Source: an uncultured Gammaproteobacteria bacterium (lineage in GTDB: Bacteria > Pseudomonadota > Gammaproteobacteria > GCA-2729495). From it: a stretch of DNA of 11,492 nt. Positions 1-7,320 of the stretch are shown here, one piece after another (positions within the stretch are counted from its first letter, which is position 1; each line of letters begins with the position of its first letter). Both the position numbers and the translations under genes were made by a program. Below the pieces are notes generated by a model that was not told the DNA's origin, searched no databases, and saw only the letters and a list, made by a program, of their open reading frames with translations. The stretch spans positions 1-11,492 of the forward strand of contig CAMYJV010000080.1 in NCBI GenBank assembly GCA_947258805.1. Direction: 5' to 3'.

Positions 1-1058
<1,058 letters not shown>

Positions 1059-1069
1059 GACCCTCCGAA

Positions 1070-1154
1070 GCCCGGGCGGCGGGCATCTCCCTGGTAGGAA
1101 TGGCTCGCTTTGCTGCGCTTTACTTCCTCCCAGGGAGATGCCCGCCACCCGGGC
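1070..1154. repeat. Palindromic element 1 (REP/MITE-like hairpin)
   Basis: The arms at 1070-1094 and 1130-1154 are inverted repeats with 24 of 25 positions paired (only C1077 against A1147 mismatches). Inside them a second short stem, AGGAA (1096-1100) with TTCCT (1124-1128), closes a loop of about 23 nt. The centre 1097-1127 begins GGAATGGCTCGC and is the near-exact reverse complement of the centre of element 2. It starts 11 nt after the tuf stop codon. The size, symmetry and repeated core resemble intergenic REP/BIME-type or miniature transposable elements. This class assignment is inference, as no copy elsewhere in the genome can be checked. It has no T-tract of its own, so it is not itself a canonical terminator. 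Confidence 0.8.
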
Positions 1155-1166
1155 ACGAACGAGGGG

Positions 1167-1191
1167 AATCCCTCGATGGCGGGATTTTTTT
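1167..1191 (+). terminator. Rho-independent terminator downstream of tuf
   Basis: The stem AATCCC (1167-1172) pairs with GGGATT (1181-1186) around an 8-nt loop, and the run of seven Ts at 1185-1191 begins inside the 3' arm. This is the form expected of an intrinsic terminator and would end the tuf transcript. The stem is short, so its strength is uncertain. The 5' arm is also part of a competing upstream hairpin at 1160-1175 (CGAGGG with CCCTCG around GAAT). Confidence 0.75.
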
Positions 1192-1210
1192 GTGACAGGC
1201 CACGGAGGCA

Positions 1211-1295
1211 GGCCGGTCGCGGGGACAGTCCCGGACCGGAAGTAAAGCGCAGCGCAGCGAGCCATTCCGGGGAGGGACTGTCCCCGCGACCGGCC
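1211..1295. repeat. Palindromic element 2 (REP/MITE-like hairpin), core inverted relative to element 1
   Basis: The arms at 1211-1232 and 1274-1295 form a perfect 22-bp inverted repeat containing GGGGACAGTCCC. After a small internal loop, CCGGAA (1236-1241) pairs with TTCCGG (1265-1270). The centre 1238-1268 matches the reverse complement of 1097-1127 at 29 of 31 positions, while the outer arms of the two elements are unrelated. Both elements are 85 bp long. The pair is therefore two copies of one core in opposite orientation inside different palindromic arms, an arrangement similar to a BIME. It ends 25 nt before the rpsJ start, so it would lie in the rpsJ leader if transcription begins upstream. 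Confidence 0.8.
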
Positions 1296-1320
1296 GGAAA
1301 GCAGGACACAGGACAAAGAC

Positions 1321-1635
1321 ATGGCAACGAACCAGAACATACGGATCCGGCTGAAGGCCTTCGATCACCGGCTGATCGACACCTCGGCGCGGGAAATCGT
1401 CGAGACGGCCAAGCGCACCGGCGCCCAGGTGAAGGGGCCGGTGCCGCTGCCGACCAAGAAAGAGCGATTTACGGTGCTGATTTCGCCCCACGTCAACAAG
1501 GACGCCCGGGATCAGTACGAGATGCGCACCCACAAGCGCATGATGGACATTATCGAGCCGACGGATAAGACGGTGGACGCGTTGATGAAGCTCGAGCTGC
1601 CGGCCGGGGTGGACGTTCAAATCAAATTGAACTGA
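1321..1635 (+). CDS. rpsJ: 30S ribosomal protein S10 (NusE)
   Basis: S10 is a protein of the 30S head. As NusE it also joins NusB and NusG in transcription antitermination and transcription-translation coupling. The 104-residue product matches the family throughout (E. coli 103). It shows [14 protein letters not shown] near the N-terminus, [13 protein letters not shown], the loop [18 protein letters not shown], and the C-terminal [10 protein letters not shown]. The start is supported by AGGA at 1310-1313, seven bases upstream of ATG. Unlike E. coli, where rpsJ heads the S10 operon directly before rplC, here it lies between a tuf-side terminator and a promoter leading into rplC, with 258 nt before the next gene. 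Its last two sense codons, TTG AAC, double as the candidate -35 box of that promoter. Confidence 0.98.
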   Translation: MATNQNIRIRLKAFDHRLIDTSAREIVETAKRTGAQVKGPVPLPTKKERFTVLISPHVNKDARDQYEMRTHKRMMDIIEPTDKTVDALMKLELPAGVDVQIKLN

Positions 1636-1654
1636 CCAGATTTAGTGCTATAAT
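1627..1654 (+). promoter_or_regulatory. Candidate sigma-70 promoter with extended -10, upstream of rplC
   Basis: TTGAAC (1627-1632) is followed after 16 bp by a perfect TATAAT (1649-1654). The -10 is preceded by TGC, giving the extended -10 form TGnTATAAT. The -35 box lies in the final codons of rpsJ. Transcription would start near 1660, leaving an untranslated leader of about 230 nt before rplC. The A/T-rich stretch stands out in otherwise GC-rich DNA. It probably drives the long ribosomal protein operon from rplC onward. Confidence 0.75.
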
Positions 1655-1893
1655 TTTCGGCTCGCTGTGGCCCGGGGTGGGTTTTCCCGCACCGGGCTTA
1701 GTTGCGAGTGAGGCGGGCTGAAGGCGGCTGCCCAGGCCGATTCCCCAAGGGAAGTGCCCCGCCTCGTTTGGGCAGCAGGGCGGGTGGAGCGCAGTACCGG
1801 GTAAGAAAACATCCAGACCCGGGCGCAGTGTTTGTATCATTTTAAAGACAGTTCCGGTTCCGCGGAGGAATCCGGGGCGGCAGAGGTTCCGGC
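1636..1893 (+). promoter_or_regulatory. Structured 5' leader of the rplC operon (candidate autoregulatory RNA)
   Basis: No gene is visible in this 258-nt gap. Downstream of the promoter it contains: a 12-position GC-rich hairpin at 1670-1697 with a TTTT loop, one mismatch and one G-U pair; a perfect 8-bp helix 1710-1717/1758-1765 interleaved with another perfect 8-bp helix 1727-1734/1769-1776, with a small hairpin TTCCC/GGGAA at 1741-1753 between them; a 6-bp hairpin 1797-1802/1817-1822 flanked by a direct repeat GCGCAGT (1789-1795 and 1823-1829); and a hairpin 1854-1875 just before the rplC ribosome binding site. In E. coli, L4 represses its own operon by binding a leader upstream of rpsJ. 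A similar role for this leader is inference from position and structure, and I do not recognise a named RNA family. Confidence 0.6.
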
Positions 1894-2538
1894 ATGGCCA
1901 TTGGGCTGATCGGCAAGAAGTGCGGCATGACGCGGGTCTTCATGGACTCGGGCGAGTCCGTGCCCGTGACCGTGATCCAGGCGCTGCCCAACCGGATCAC
2001 CCGTGTCAAAGACGATGACGGCGACGGCTACTCCGCCCTGCAGGTTACGACCGGTGGTGCCAAGGCCTCGCGGCTGAGCAAGTCCGTGGCCGGCCAGTAC
2101 GCGGCAACTTCTACCGAACCTGGCGAAGGTCTCTGGGAATTCCGCGTCGAACAAGGTGAGAACGAAGGCCTGGAGCCGGGGGCAGCATTGACCGTCGAGC
2201 GTTTCGAGGCCGGCCAGAAGGTGGACGTCGCCGGCACGACGATCGGCAAGGGCTACGCCGGTGTCGTAAAGCGCCATCATTTCCGGACCCAGGACGCTAC
2301 GCACGGCAACTCGCTGGCCCATCGCGCACCGGGTTCCATCGGTCAGAACCAGACACCAGGCCGGGTGTTCAAAGGCAAAAAGATGTCCGGTCATCTCGGC
2401 AATGTCCGCCGCACCGCACAGAACCTCGAGGTCGTTAAGGTTGACGCAGAGCGTAACCTGATTCTCGTGAAGGGCGCGGTCCCCGGGCACAGTGGCGGCC
2501 GTTTGGTGGTAACGCCGGCGACCAAGGCCCGGGGCTGA
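1894..2538 (+). CDS. rplC: 50S ribosomal protein L3
   Basis: L3 is one of the first proteins to bind 23S rRNA, and a long loop of it reaches toward the peptidyl transferase centre. The 214-residue product is slightly longer than E. coli L3 (209). It opens with [16 protein letters not shown] and carries the signature [11 protein letters not shown]. It retains the GQNQTPG loop at about residues 150-156; E. coli PrmB methylates a glutamine there. The C-terminal [16 protein letters not shown] is also typical. ATG is chosen because it matches the family N-terminus and has AGAGG at 1882-1886, seven bases upstream. A stronger-looking GGAGGAA at 1864-1870 is too far away and lies within a hairpin. 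It is the first gene after the candidate promoter and leader, and 14 nt separate it from rplD. Confidence 0.98.
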   Translation: MAIGLIGKKCGMTRVFMDSGESVPVTVIQALPNRITRVKDDDGDGYSALQVTTGGAKASRLSKSVAGQYAATSTEPGEGLWEFRVEQGENEGLEPGAALTVERFEAGQKVDVAGTTIGKGYAGVVKRHHFRTQDATHGNSLAHRAPGSIGQNQTPGRVFKGKKMSGHLGNVRRTAQNLEVVKVDAERNLILVKGAVPGHSGGRLVVTPATKARG

Positions 2539-2552
2539 GACGGAGCTGCGAC

Positions 2553-3158
2553 ATGAAGCTTGCAATTCAGGGTGGAAAAGGCAGCCTCGAAGTCGCTGAC
2601 AGCACTTTCGACGCCGCGTTCAATGAGGCACTGGTTCATCAGGTCGTAACGGCGCATCGCGCCTACGCGCACCGTGGCACCAAGGCGCAAAAGACCCGCG
2701 CCCAGGTGCGTGGCGGCGGCACGAAACCCTGGCGTCAGAAAGGCACCGGCCGCGCTCGCGCGGGCACCATTCGGAGCCCCATCTGGGTGGGCGGCGGGCG
2801 CGCTTTCGCAGCATCGCCACGGAGCCATGCGCAGAAACTGAATCGCAAGATGTATCGGGCAGCCATGCGCTCCATCCTGTCTGAGCTCGTTCGCCAGGAG
2901 CGCTTGGTGATTGTCGATGAGCTGAGCTGCGAGCAGCCGAAGACCCGCGAGCTGGTTGGTAAGCTCGACAAGCTCGGGCTGCAAAATGTGCTGATCGTCG
3001 TCCACGAGTACGACACCAATACCTGCCTCGCGGCGCGCAACCTGCCCGGCGTAGACATTCTGGACCTGCGCGAAGTGAATCCGTTGAGCCTCGTTCGCTA
3101 TCCCGTAGTGCTGGCCACCAAGGCCGCCGTCAAGGGTCTCGAGGAGCGCTTCTCATGA
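2553..3158 (+). CDS. rplD: 50S ribosomal protein L4
   Basis: L4 binds 23S rRNA early in assembly, and its loop lines the narrow part of the exit tunnel. In E. coli free L4 represses the S10 operon through its leader RNA. The product is 201 residues, the same as E. coli. It has [10 protein letters not shown] near residue 23, the tunnel loop [12 protein letters not shown] at about 58-69 including the conserved Lys63, then [20 protein letters not shown] follows GGAG with normal spacing. Its stop codon overlaps the rplW start (ATGA at 3155), consistent with translational coupling. As the likely regulator it matters for judging whether the structured leader before rplC is an L4 target. Confidence 0.98.
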   Translation: MKLAIQGGKGSLEVADSTFDAAFNEALVHQVVTAHRAYAHRGTKAQKTRAQVRGGGTKPWRQKGTGRARAGTIRSPIWVGGGRAFAASPRSHAQKLNRKMYRAAMRSILSELVRQERLVIVDELSCEQPKTRELVGKLDKLGLQNVLIVVHEYDTNTCLAARNLPGVDILDLREVNPLSLVRYPVVLATKAAVKGLEERFS

Positions 3159-3463
3159 CTGCCATAGCGAACCAGGAACGGCTGATGACGGTCTTGCTCG
3201 GACCCCACCTGTCGGAGAAGAGCACGCGCGTTGGCGAAGCGAACAATCAGGTCGTCTTTCGGGTTCGCCGCGACTCCACCAAGCAGGAAGTTCGCCGGGC
3301 CGTGGAAATGATGTTCGAGGTAAAGGTTGAAGGTGTCCAGATCGTGAACATTCGGGGCAAGGTCAAGCGCTTCGGCCAGACCATGGGCCGCCGGCACGAC
3401 TGGAAGAAGGCTTACGTCACCCTCGCCGAGGGCAACGACATCGATTTCCTCGGCGCCGACTAG
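3155..3463 (+). CDS. rplW: 50S ribosomal protein L23
   Basis: L23 sits at the polypeptide exit and is the docking site for trigger factor, the signal recognition particle and the SecY channel. The 102-residue product has [16 protein letters not shown] at the start, the conserved [19 protein letters not shown] block and [13 protein letters not shown] near the end, like E. coli L23 (100 residues). The start overlaps the rplD stop by four bases, with GAGGAG inside the end of rplD as ribosome binding site. This adds about four residues before the point where E. coli L23 aligns. The internal ATG at 3185 would remove conserved sequence. Confidence 0.97.
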   Translation: MTAIANQERLMTVLLGPHLSEKSTRVGEANNQVVFRVRRDSTKQEVRRAVEMMFEVKVEGVQIVNIRGKVKRFGQTMGRRHDWKKAYVTLAEGNDIDFLGAD

Positions 3464-3479
3464 GGAAAGGGACGCGATC

Positions 3480-4304
3480 ATGCCGCTGCAGAAACTCAAA
3501 CCGACCTCCCCCGGACGCCGTTTTACCGTCAAGGTCCGGTCTCCGGAGCTCCACAAGGGTGAGCCCCACGCGCCGCTGCTCGAAAAGCATTCGCGCACCG
3601 GCGGGCGGAACAATAAAGGTCGCATCACCACCCGGCATCGCGGTGGCGGTCACAAGCGTCACTACCGCGTGGTGGACTTCAAGCGGAACAAGGACGGAGT
3701 ACCCGGCCGTATCGAGCGAATCGAATACGATCCGAACCGCAGTGCTCACCTCGCGCTCGTTCTGTACGCTGACGGAGAGCGCTGCTATATCCTGGCGCCG
3801 GACAAGATCAAGGCTGGCGATGAAGTCATGTCTGGGCGCGAGGCACCGATCAAGACTGGCAACGCCTTGCCTCTGCGAAATATTCCGCTGGGCACCCAGG
3901 TGCACTGCGTGGAGCTGAAGCCGCGGAAAGGCGCCCAGATGGTGCGCGCGGCGGGCAGCAGCGCACAGCTCGTTGCCCGTGAAGGCGTTTACGCGACCCT
4001 GCGGATGCGGTCCGGCGAAATGCGCAAAGTGCACGTGAACTGCCGCGCCACTATCGGTGAGGTCGGACACGGCGAGCACAGCCTGCGCAAGCTGGGCAAG
4101 GCGGGCGCCCAGCGCTGGCGTGGCCGTCGCCCCACGGTGCGCGGCGTGGCCATGAACCCGGTAGATCACCCCCACGGCGGCGGCGAGGGCCGCACCTCGG
4201 GTGGTCGCCACCCCGTGACGCCATGGGGACTGCCGACCAAGGGTTATAAGACCCGTAATAACAAGCGTACCGATAGCATGATCTTGCGCCGCCGCAAGAA
4301 ATAG
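3480..4304 (+). CDS. rplB: 50S ribosomal protein L2
   Basis: L2 is a primary 23S rRNA binding protein needed for subunit association and peptidyl transferase activity. The product is 274 residues (E. coli 273). It contains the N-terminal [29 protein letters not shown], the RNA-binding OB and SH3-like regions, and the highly conserved [14 protein letters not shown] near residue 225. That block holds the histidine (His229 in E. coli) linked to activity. The C-terminus ends in a basic RRRKK tail. AAAGGGA upstream of the ATG gives a good ribosome binding site in the 16-nt gap after rplW. Confidence 0.98.
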   Translation: MPLQKLKPTSPGRRFTVKVRSPELHKGEPHAPLLEKHSRTGGRNNKGRITTRHRGGGHKRHYRVVDFKRNKDGVPGRIERIEYDPNRSAHLALVLYADGERCYILAPDKIKAGDEVMSGREAPIKTGNALPLRNIPLGTQVHCVELKPRKGAQMVRAAGSSAQLVAREGVYATLRMRSGEMRKVHVNCRATIGEVGHGEHSLRKLGKAGAQRWRGRRPTVRGVAMNPVDHPHGGGEGRTSGGRHPVTPWGLPTKGYKTRNNKRTDSMILRRRKK

Positions 4305-4328
4305 TTGCCCGCATAGCGAGGAAATACA

Positions 4329-4601
4329 GTGCCCCGTTCCGTCAAAAAAGGCCCGTTCGTCGACGAGCACCTGGCCAGGAAGGTCGCCGTAGCTGCCCAG
4401 GCGGGCAGCCGCCGGCCCATTAAGACCTGGTCGCGGCGTTCGATGATCCTCCCCGATATGGTGGGGCTCACCATCGCCATTCACAACGGTCGCGACCATG
4501 TGCCCGTTCTGATCTCGGAGAACATGGTTGGGCACAAGCTGGGCGAGCTCGCGGTTACGCGGACCTTCAAAGGCCACTCGGGTGACCGGAAGACCAGATA
4601 G
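4329..4601 (+). CDS. rpsS: 30S ribosomal protein S19 (GTG start)
   Basis: S19 forms a complex with S13 in the head of the small subunit near the A-site tRNA. The 90-residue protein has [38 protein letters not shown] and [18 protein letters not shown], matching E. coli S19 (92 residues). The start codon is GTG at 4329: the family N-terminus MPRS begins exactly there, GAGGA lies at 4319-4323, and no in-frame ATG is available nearby. It is the only gene in the window with a non-ATG start. The C-terminus is a little shorter than in E. coli. Confidence 0.97.
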   Translation: MPRSVKKGPFVDEHLARKVAVAAQAGSRRPIKTWSRRSMILPDMVGLTIAIHNGRDHVPVLISENMVGHKLGELAVTRTFKGHSGDRKTR

Positions 4602-4611
4602 GGCCAGAGTC

Positions 4612-4944
4612 ATGAACGTTTCAGCAAAACTCAGGTACGCACGCATCTCGCCGCAGAAATGCCGACTGGTAGCCGACGCCGTGCGTGGCAAGACCGTGGA
4701 GAGCGCGCTGCAGATCCTGGGGTTCATGCCGAAGAAGGGCGCTGCAATAGTGAAGAAAGTGCTGGAATCTGCCGTGGCGAATGCCGAGCACAATCACGGG
4801 GCTGACGTAGACGAGTTGAAGGTGTCCTCCATCATGATCGATGAGGCGCCCACGCTGCGACGCTACCGTGCGCGCGCGAAAGGTCGGGGTGCGCGCATCA
4901 TCAAGCGCAACAGTCATATCACCGTGCAGGTCGCGGACGAGTAG
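4612..4944 (+). CDS. rplV: 50S ribosomal protein L22
   Basis: L22 contacts all domains of 23S rRNA, and its extended beta-hairpin lines the exit tunnel opposite L4. The product is 110 residues, equal to E. coli L22. It shows [36 protein letters not shown], and the hairpin region [26 protein letters not shown]. The open frame extends further upstream into rpsS, but ATG at 4612 is the family start and lies 10 nt after the rpsS stop. The tunnel-loop residues altered in macrolide-resistant mutants are not deleted here. Confidence 0.97.
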   Translation: MNVSAKLRYARISPQKCRLVADAVRGKTVESALQILGFMPKKGAAIVKKVLESAVANAEHNHGADVDELKVSSIMIDEAPTLRRYRARAKGRGARIIKRNSHITVQVADE

Positions 4945-4953
4945 GAACAGGCT

Positions 4954-5634
4954 ATGGGTCAGAAAGTCAATCCAATCGGCATCCGACTCGGCATCAGCCG
5001 CGACTGGGCGTCTCGCTGGTATCCAGACAAGCATAATTTTGCGGAGCTGGTGGCTTCGGACTTCGAGGTGCGCGAGTTCCTCAAGAAGAAGCTGAAAGAT
5101 GCTTCCGTCAGCCGCATTCATATCGAACGTCCTGCCCGTAAGGCGCAGATCACTATCCACACGGCGCGGCCGGGTATCGTCATCGGCAAGAAGGGCGAAG
5201 ACATTGAGCGCCTGCGCACTCAAGTCGCTCGCATGCTGAATTTGCCGTTGCCGGACGTGCGCCTGAATATCGCCGAGGTGCGCAAGCCCGAGTTGGACGC
5301 ACAGCTGGTTGCAGAAGGTATCGCCCAGCAGTTGGAGCGCCGTGTCATGTTTCGCCGCGCGATGAAGCGGGCCGTGACGAATACGATGCGACTCGGCGCC
5401 CAGGGCGTGAAAATTAAGGTCGGCGGTCGCTTGAACGGCGCCGAGATTGCCCGCAGCGAGTGGTACCGCGAAGGGCGCGTGCCGCTGCACACTTTTCGCG
5501 CTGATATCGACTATGGCTTTGCTGAGGCGCGCACCACCTACGGCGTGATTGGCGTCAAGGTCTGGATTTTCAAGGGCGAAGTCTTCGACGCCAAAGACTC
5601 GGCCGCCGAGGCTGCCGAACAGGCATCCAGATAG
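4954..5634 (+). CDS. rpsC: 30S ribosomal protein S3
   Basis: S3 lies at the mRNA entry channel of the 30S subunit and contributes to helicase activity and decoding accuracy. The 226-residue product (E. coli 233, which is longer at the C-terminus) begins [14 protein letters not shown]. It has a type II KH domain with the loop [12 protein letters not shown] at about 77-88. The C-terminal domain shows [20 protein letters not shown], the family signature, and [18 protein letters not shown] eight to ten bases before ATG supports the start. The tail after VFDAKDS is short and alanine/glutamate-rich, as is normal for the variable C-terminus of S3. Confidence 0.98.
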   Translation: MGQKVNPIGIRLGISRDWASRWYPDKHNFAELVASDFEVREFLKKKLKDASVSRIHIERPARKAQITIHTARPGIVIGKKGEDIERLRTQVARMLNLPLPDVRLNIAEVRKPELDAQLVAEGIAQQLERRVMFRRAMKRAVTNTMRLGAQGVKIKVGGRLNGAEIARSEWYREGRVPLHTFRADIDYGFAEARTTYGVIGVKVWIFKGEVFDAKDSAAEAAEQASR

Positions 5635-5646
5635 GGAAGTTGAGCG

Positions 5647-6060
5647 ATGCTTCAGCCTAAACGCACCAAATTTCGCAAGCAGCACAAGGGCCGCAATCGT
5701 GGTCTGGCCGTGCGTGGCAGTTCCGTGGCATTCGGTGAGTACGGCCTGAAAGCAACGGGTCGTGGACGTATTACGGCTCGCCAGATCGAGGCCGCGCGGC
5801 GGGCTATGACCCGGTACGTCAAGCGCGGCGGCAAGATCTGGATTCGCATATTCCCCGACAAGCCGATTACCAAAAAGCCACTCGAGGTTCGCCAGGGCAA
5901 AGGCAAGGGCAACGTCGAATACTGGGTCGCCCAGATTCAGCCCGGCCGGGTCCTCTACGAGATGGAGGGTGTCGCCGAAGAAGTCGCCCGCGAGGCCTTT
6001 CGCCTGGCAGCAGCCAAGCTGCCGGTGCCTACCATTGTCGTATCGAGGCAGGTGCTCTGA
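5647..6060 (+). CDS. rplP: 50S ribosomal protein L16
   Basis: L16 helps position A-site tRNA and organises the peptidyl transferase centre late in 50S assembly. The product is 137 residues (E. coli 136): [56 protein letters not shown] and [12 protein letters not shown]. Arg82 here corresponds to Arg81 of E. coli L16, the residue hydroxylated by RoxA (YcfD). Whether this organism has that enzyme cannot be seen. The stop overlaps the rpmC start by one base (TGATG), indicating coupling. Confidence 0.98.
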   Translation: MLQPKRTKFRKQHKGRNRGLAVRGSSVAFGEYGLKATGRGRITARQIEAARRAMTRYVKRGGKIWIRIFPDKPITKKPLEVRQGKGKGNVEYWVAQIQPGRVLYEMEGVAEEVAREAFRLAAAKLPVPTIVVSRQVL

Positions 6061-6254
6061 TGAATGCGGAAGAGATGCGCGGCAAGACCGAAGCGGAACT
6101 GGCCGAGGAGCTGGTAAAGCTGCGTCGTGAACAGTTCAACCTGCGTATGCAGCAGGCGACCGGCCAGCTGGTGCGGTCCGATCAGTACGGCAAAGTTCGC
6201 AAGGACATTGCCAGGATCAAGACGGTGCTGAACGAGCGCACCGCAAAGGCTTAA
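6060..6254 (+). CDS. rpmC: 50S ribosomal protein L29
   Basis: L29 is a small two-helix protein beside L23 at the tunnel exit, where it helps form the docking site for nascent-chain factors. The 64-residue product carries [26 protein letters not shown], the family signature, and the second helix [17 protein letters not shown]. coli L29 has 63 residues. Its ATG shares an A with the rplP stop codon, so translation is probably coupled. rpsQ follows after 10 nt. Confidence 0.96.
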   Translation: MNAEEMRGKTEAELAEELVKLRREQFNLRMQQATGQLVRSDQYGKVRKDIARIKTVLNERTAKA

Positions 6255-6264
6255 TGGAAAGAAC

Positions 6265-6555
6265 ATGAGCGACCAAGAGCAGACTGCGACAGACACCGCT
6301 GGCAAGAATGTGCGGACGGCAACGGGCCGTGTCGTCAGCAGCAAAATGGACAAGACGATCGCGGTGGCGATTGAGCGCAAAGTGAAGCATCCGATGTACG
6401 GGAAGTACATTAAGCGGACGACCAAGGTGCTCGCCCATGACGAGCAAAACGACTGCAACGAGGGCGACACGGTGTCTATCAGTGAATGTCGACCGTTGTC
6501 GAAGAACAAGTCCTGGAGTCTGGTGGAAGTCGTCCAGCGCGCAGACGCTGGCTGA
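6265..6555 (+). CDS. rpsQ: 30S ribosomal protein S17, with extended N-terminus
   Basis: S17 is an OB-fold protein that binds 16S rRNA early in assembly. The product is 96 residues against 84 in E. coli. The core starts at [20 protein letters not shown] and continues with [19 protein letters not shown], and [16 protein letters not shown]. The extra 11-12 residues are at the N-terminus ([15 protein letters not shown]), polar and probably disordered. ATG at 6265 is preceded by GGAAAG at a suitable distance, and no later in-frame ATG precedes the conserved core, so the extension is likely real. The C-terminus is followed by only 29 nt before rplN. Confidence 0.97.
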   Translation: MSDQEQTATDTAGKNVRTATGRVVSSKMDKTIAVAIERKVKHPMYGKYIKRTTKVLAHDEQNDCNEGDTVSISECRPLSKNKSWSLVEVVQRADAG

Positions 6556-6584
6556 CGCCCGGCTTTGATTGACGGAAGCTGACC

Positions 6585-6953
6585 ATGATCCAGATGCAGA
6601 CAAACCTGTCCGCCGCCGATAACAGCGGTGCTCGCCGCCTGCAGTGCATCAAAGTGCTGGGTGGATCGAAGCGTCGTTATGCCGGCGTCGGCGACATCAT
6701 CAAGGTCAGCGTGAAAGATGCGATACCGCGAGGCCGCGTGAAGAAAGGTGAGGTCTACAACGCGGTGGTCGTGCGCACTCGTAAGGGTGTGCGTCGGGCC
6801 GACGGTTCATTGATTCGATTCGATGGCAATGCAGCCGTGCTGTTGAACAATCGGTTTGAGCCTATTGGTACCCGCATTTTTGGGCCCGTGACCCGGGAGC
6901 TGCGCACCGGGCGTTTCATGAAGATTATTTCCCTGGCGCCGGAAGTGCTCTGA
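6585..6953 (+). CDS. rplN: 50S ribosomal protein L14
   Basis: L14 contributes to intersubunit bridges and is the binding site of the silencing factor RsfS. The 122-residue product (E. coli 123) shows [60 protein letters not shown], the [11 protein letters not shown] loop and [14 protein letters not shown]. In E. coli the spc operon promoter lies immediately before this gene in a gap of more than 150 nt. Here the gap is 29 nt with no promoter-like boxes, so rplN is most likely transcribed with the upstream genes. Confidence 0.98.
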   Translation: MIQMQTNLSAADNSGARRLQCIKVLGGSKRRYAGVGDIIKVSVKDAIPRGRVKKGEVYNAVVVRTRKGVRRADGSLIRFDGNAAVLLNNRFEPIGTRIFGPVTRELRTGRFMKIISLAPEVL

Positions 6954-6978
6954 GCGATACCGAGGGACGGCGAGAGTA

Positions 6979-7296
6979 ATGCAAAGACTACGCAAGGGCG
7001 ACGAAGTCATCGTGATCACCGGCAAAGACAAGGGCCGCCGGGGCACGATCCTGAACGTCATAGAAGATGACCGGGTGCTGGTTGAGAATGTGAACGTTGT
7101 CAAAAAGCACCAGAAGCCAAACCCCAACGCCGGTGTGCAGGGCGGCATTATCGAAAAGGAAATGCCCCTGGACGCATCGAACGTGATGCTGTTCAACCCG
7201 CAGACCGGCAAGGGTGATCGCGTGGGCGTCAAGACGCTGGAGGACGGTCGGAAGGTGCGCTTCTACAAGTCCAACAAAGAAGTTGTGGACGTCTAG
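6979..7296 (+). CDS. rplX: 50S ribosomal protein L24
   Basis: L24 is an assembly initiator that binds the 5' end of 23S rRNA and lies near the tunnel exit. The product is 105 residues (E. coli 104). A KOW motif occupies about residues 3-30 ([20 protein letters not shown]). It is followed by [19 protein letters not shown] and a C-terminal stretch with [15 protein letters not shown] lies three bases before ATG. The gene ends in two tandem stops, TAGTAG at 7294-7299. The next gene, rplE, starts 24 nt on. Confidence 0.97.
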   Translation: MQRLRKGDEVIVITGKDKGRRGTILNVIEDDRVLVENVNVVKKHQKPNPNAGVQGGIIEKEMPLDASNVMLFNPQTGKGDRVGVKTLEDGRKVRFYKSNKEVVDV

Positions 7297-7320
7297 TAGC
7301 CGCGCGCAGGAGCATTCAAG

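Larger units (their letters stand above)
1059..1320. other. tuf-rpsJ intergenic region with two palindromes and a terminator
   Basis: This 262-nt region holds no credible gene; reading frames crossing it consist only of low-complexity palindrome translation or run antisense to tuf and rpsJ. It contains in order a long hairpin (1070-1154), a rho-independent terminator (about 1167-1191), a second long hairpin (1211-1295) and the rpsJ ribosome binding site (AGGA at 1310-1313). I could not see a convincing sigma-70 promoter between the terminator and rpsJ, so how rpsJ is transcribed is not evident. Confidence 0.85.

Noticed and set aside
1110..1620. Open frames on both strands through the palindromic region into rpsJ
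   Set aside because: Translations are arginine/glycine/proline-rich products of the hairpins followed by off-frame rpsJ. There is no ribosome binding site and no family resemblance.
1830..1848. T-rich stretch after the 1797-1822 hairpin as an attenuator terminator
   Set aside because: The Ts are interrupted (TTTGTATCATTTTAAA) and separated from the 6-bp stem, so it does not fit an intrinsic terminator.
4528..4611. Extended upstream start for rplV
   Set aside because: The extra 28 residues overlap rpsS out of frame and do not resemble L22. ATG at 4612 gives the exact family length.
3417..4793. 458-codon antisense open frame over rplB, rpsS and rplV
   Set aside because: It lies entirely opposite three certain ribosomal protein genes and is explained by their codon bias in high-GC DNA.
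4621..5685. 354-codon antisense open frame over rplV and rpsC
   Set aside because: It is a shadow frame opposite conserved genes, with no domain, promoter or ribosome binding site that I can see.
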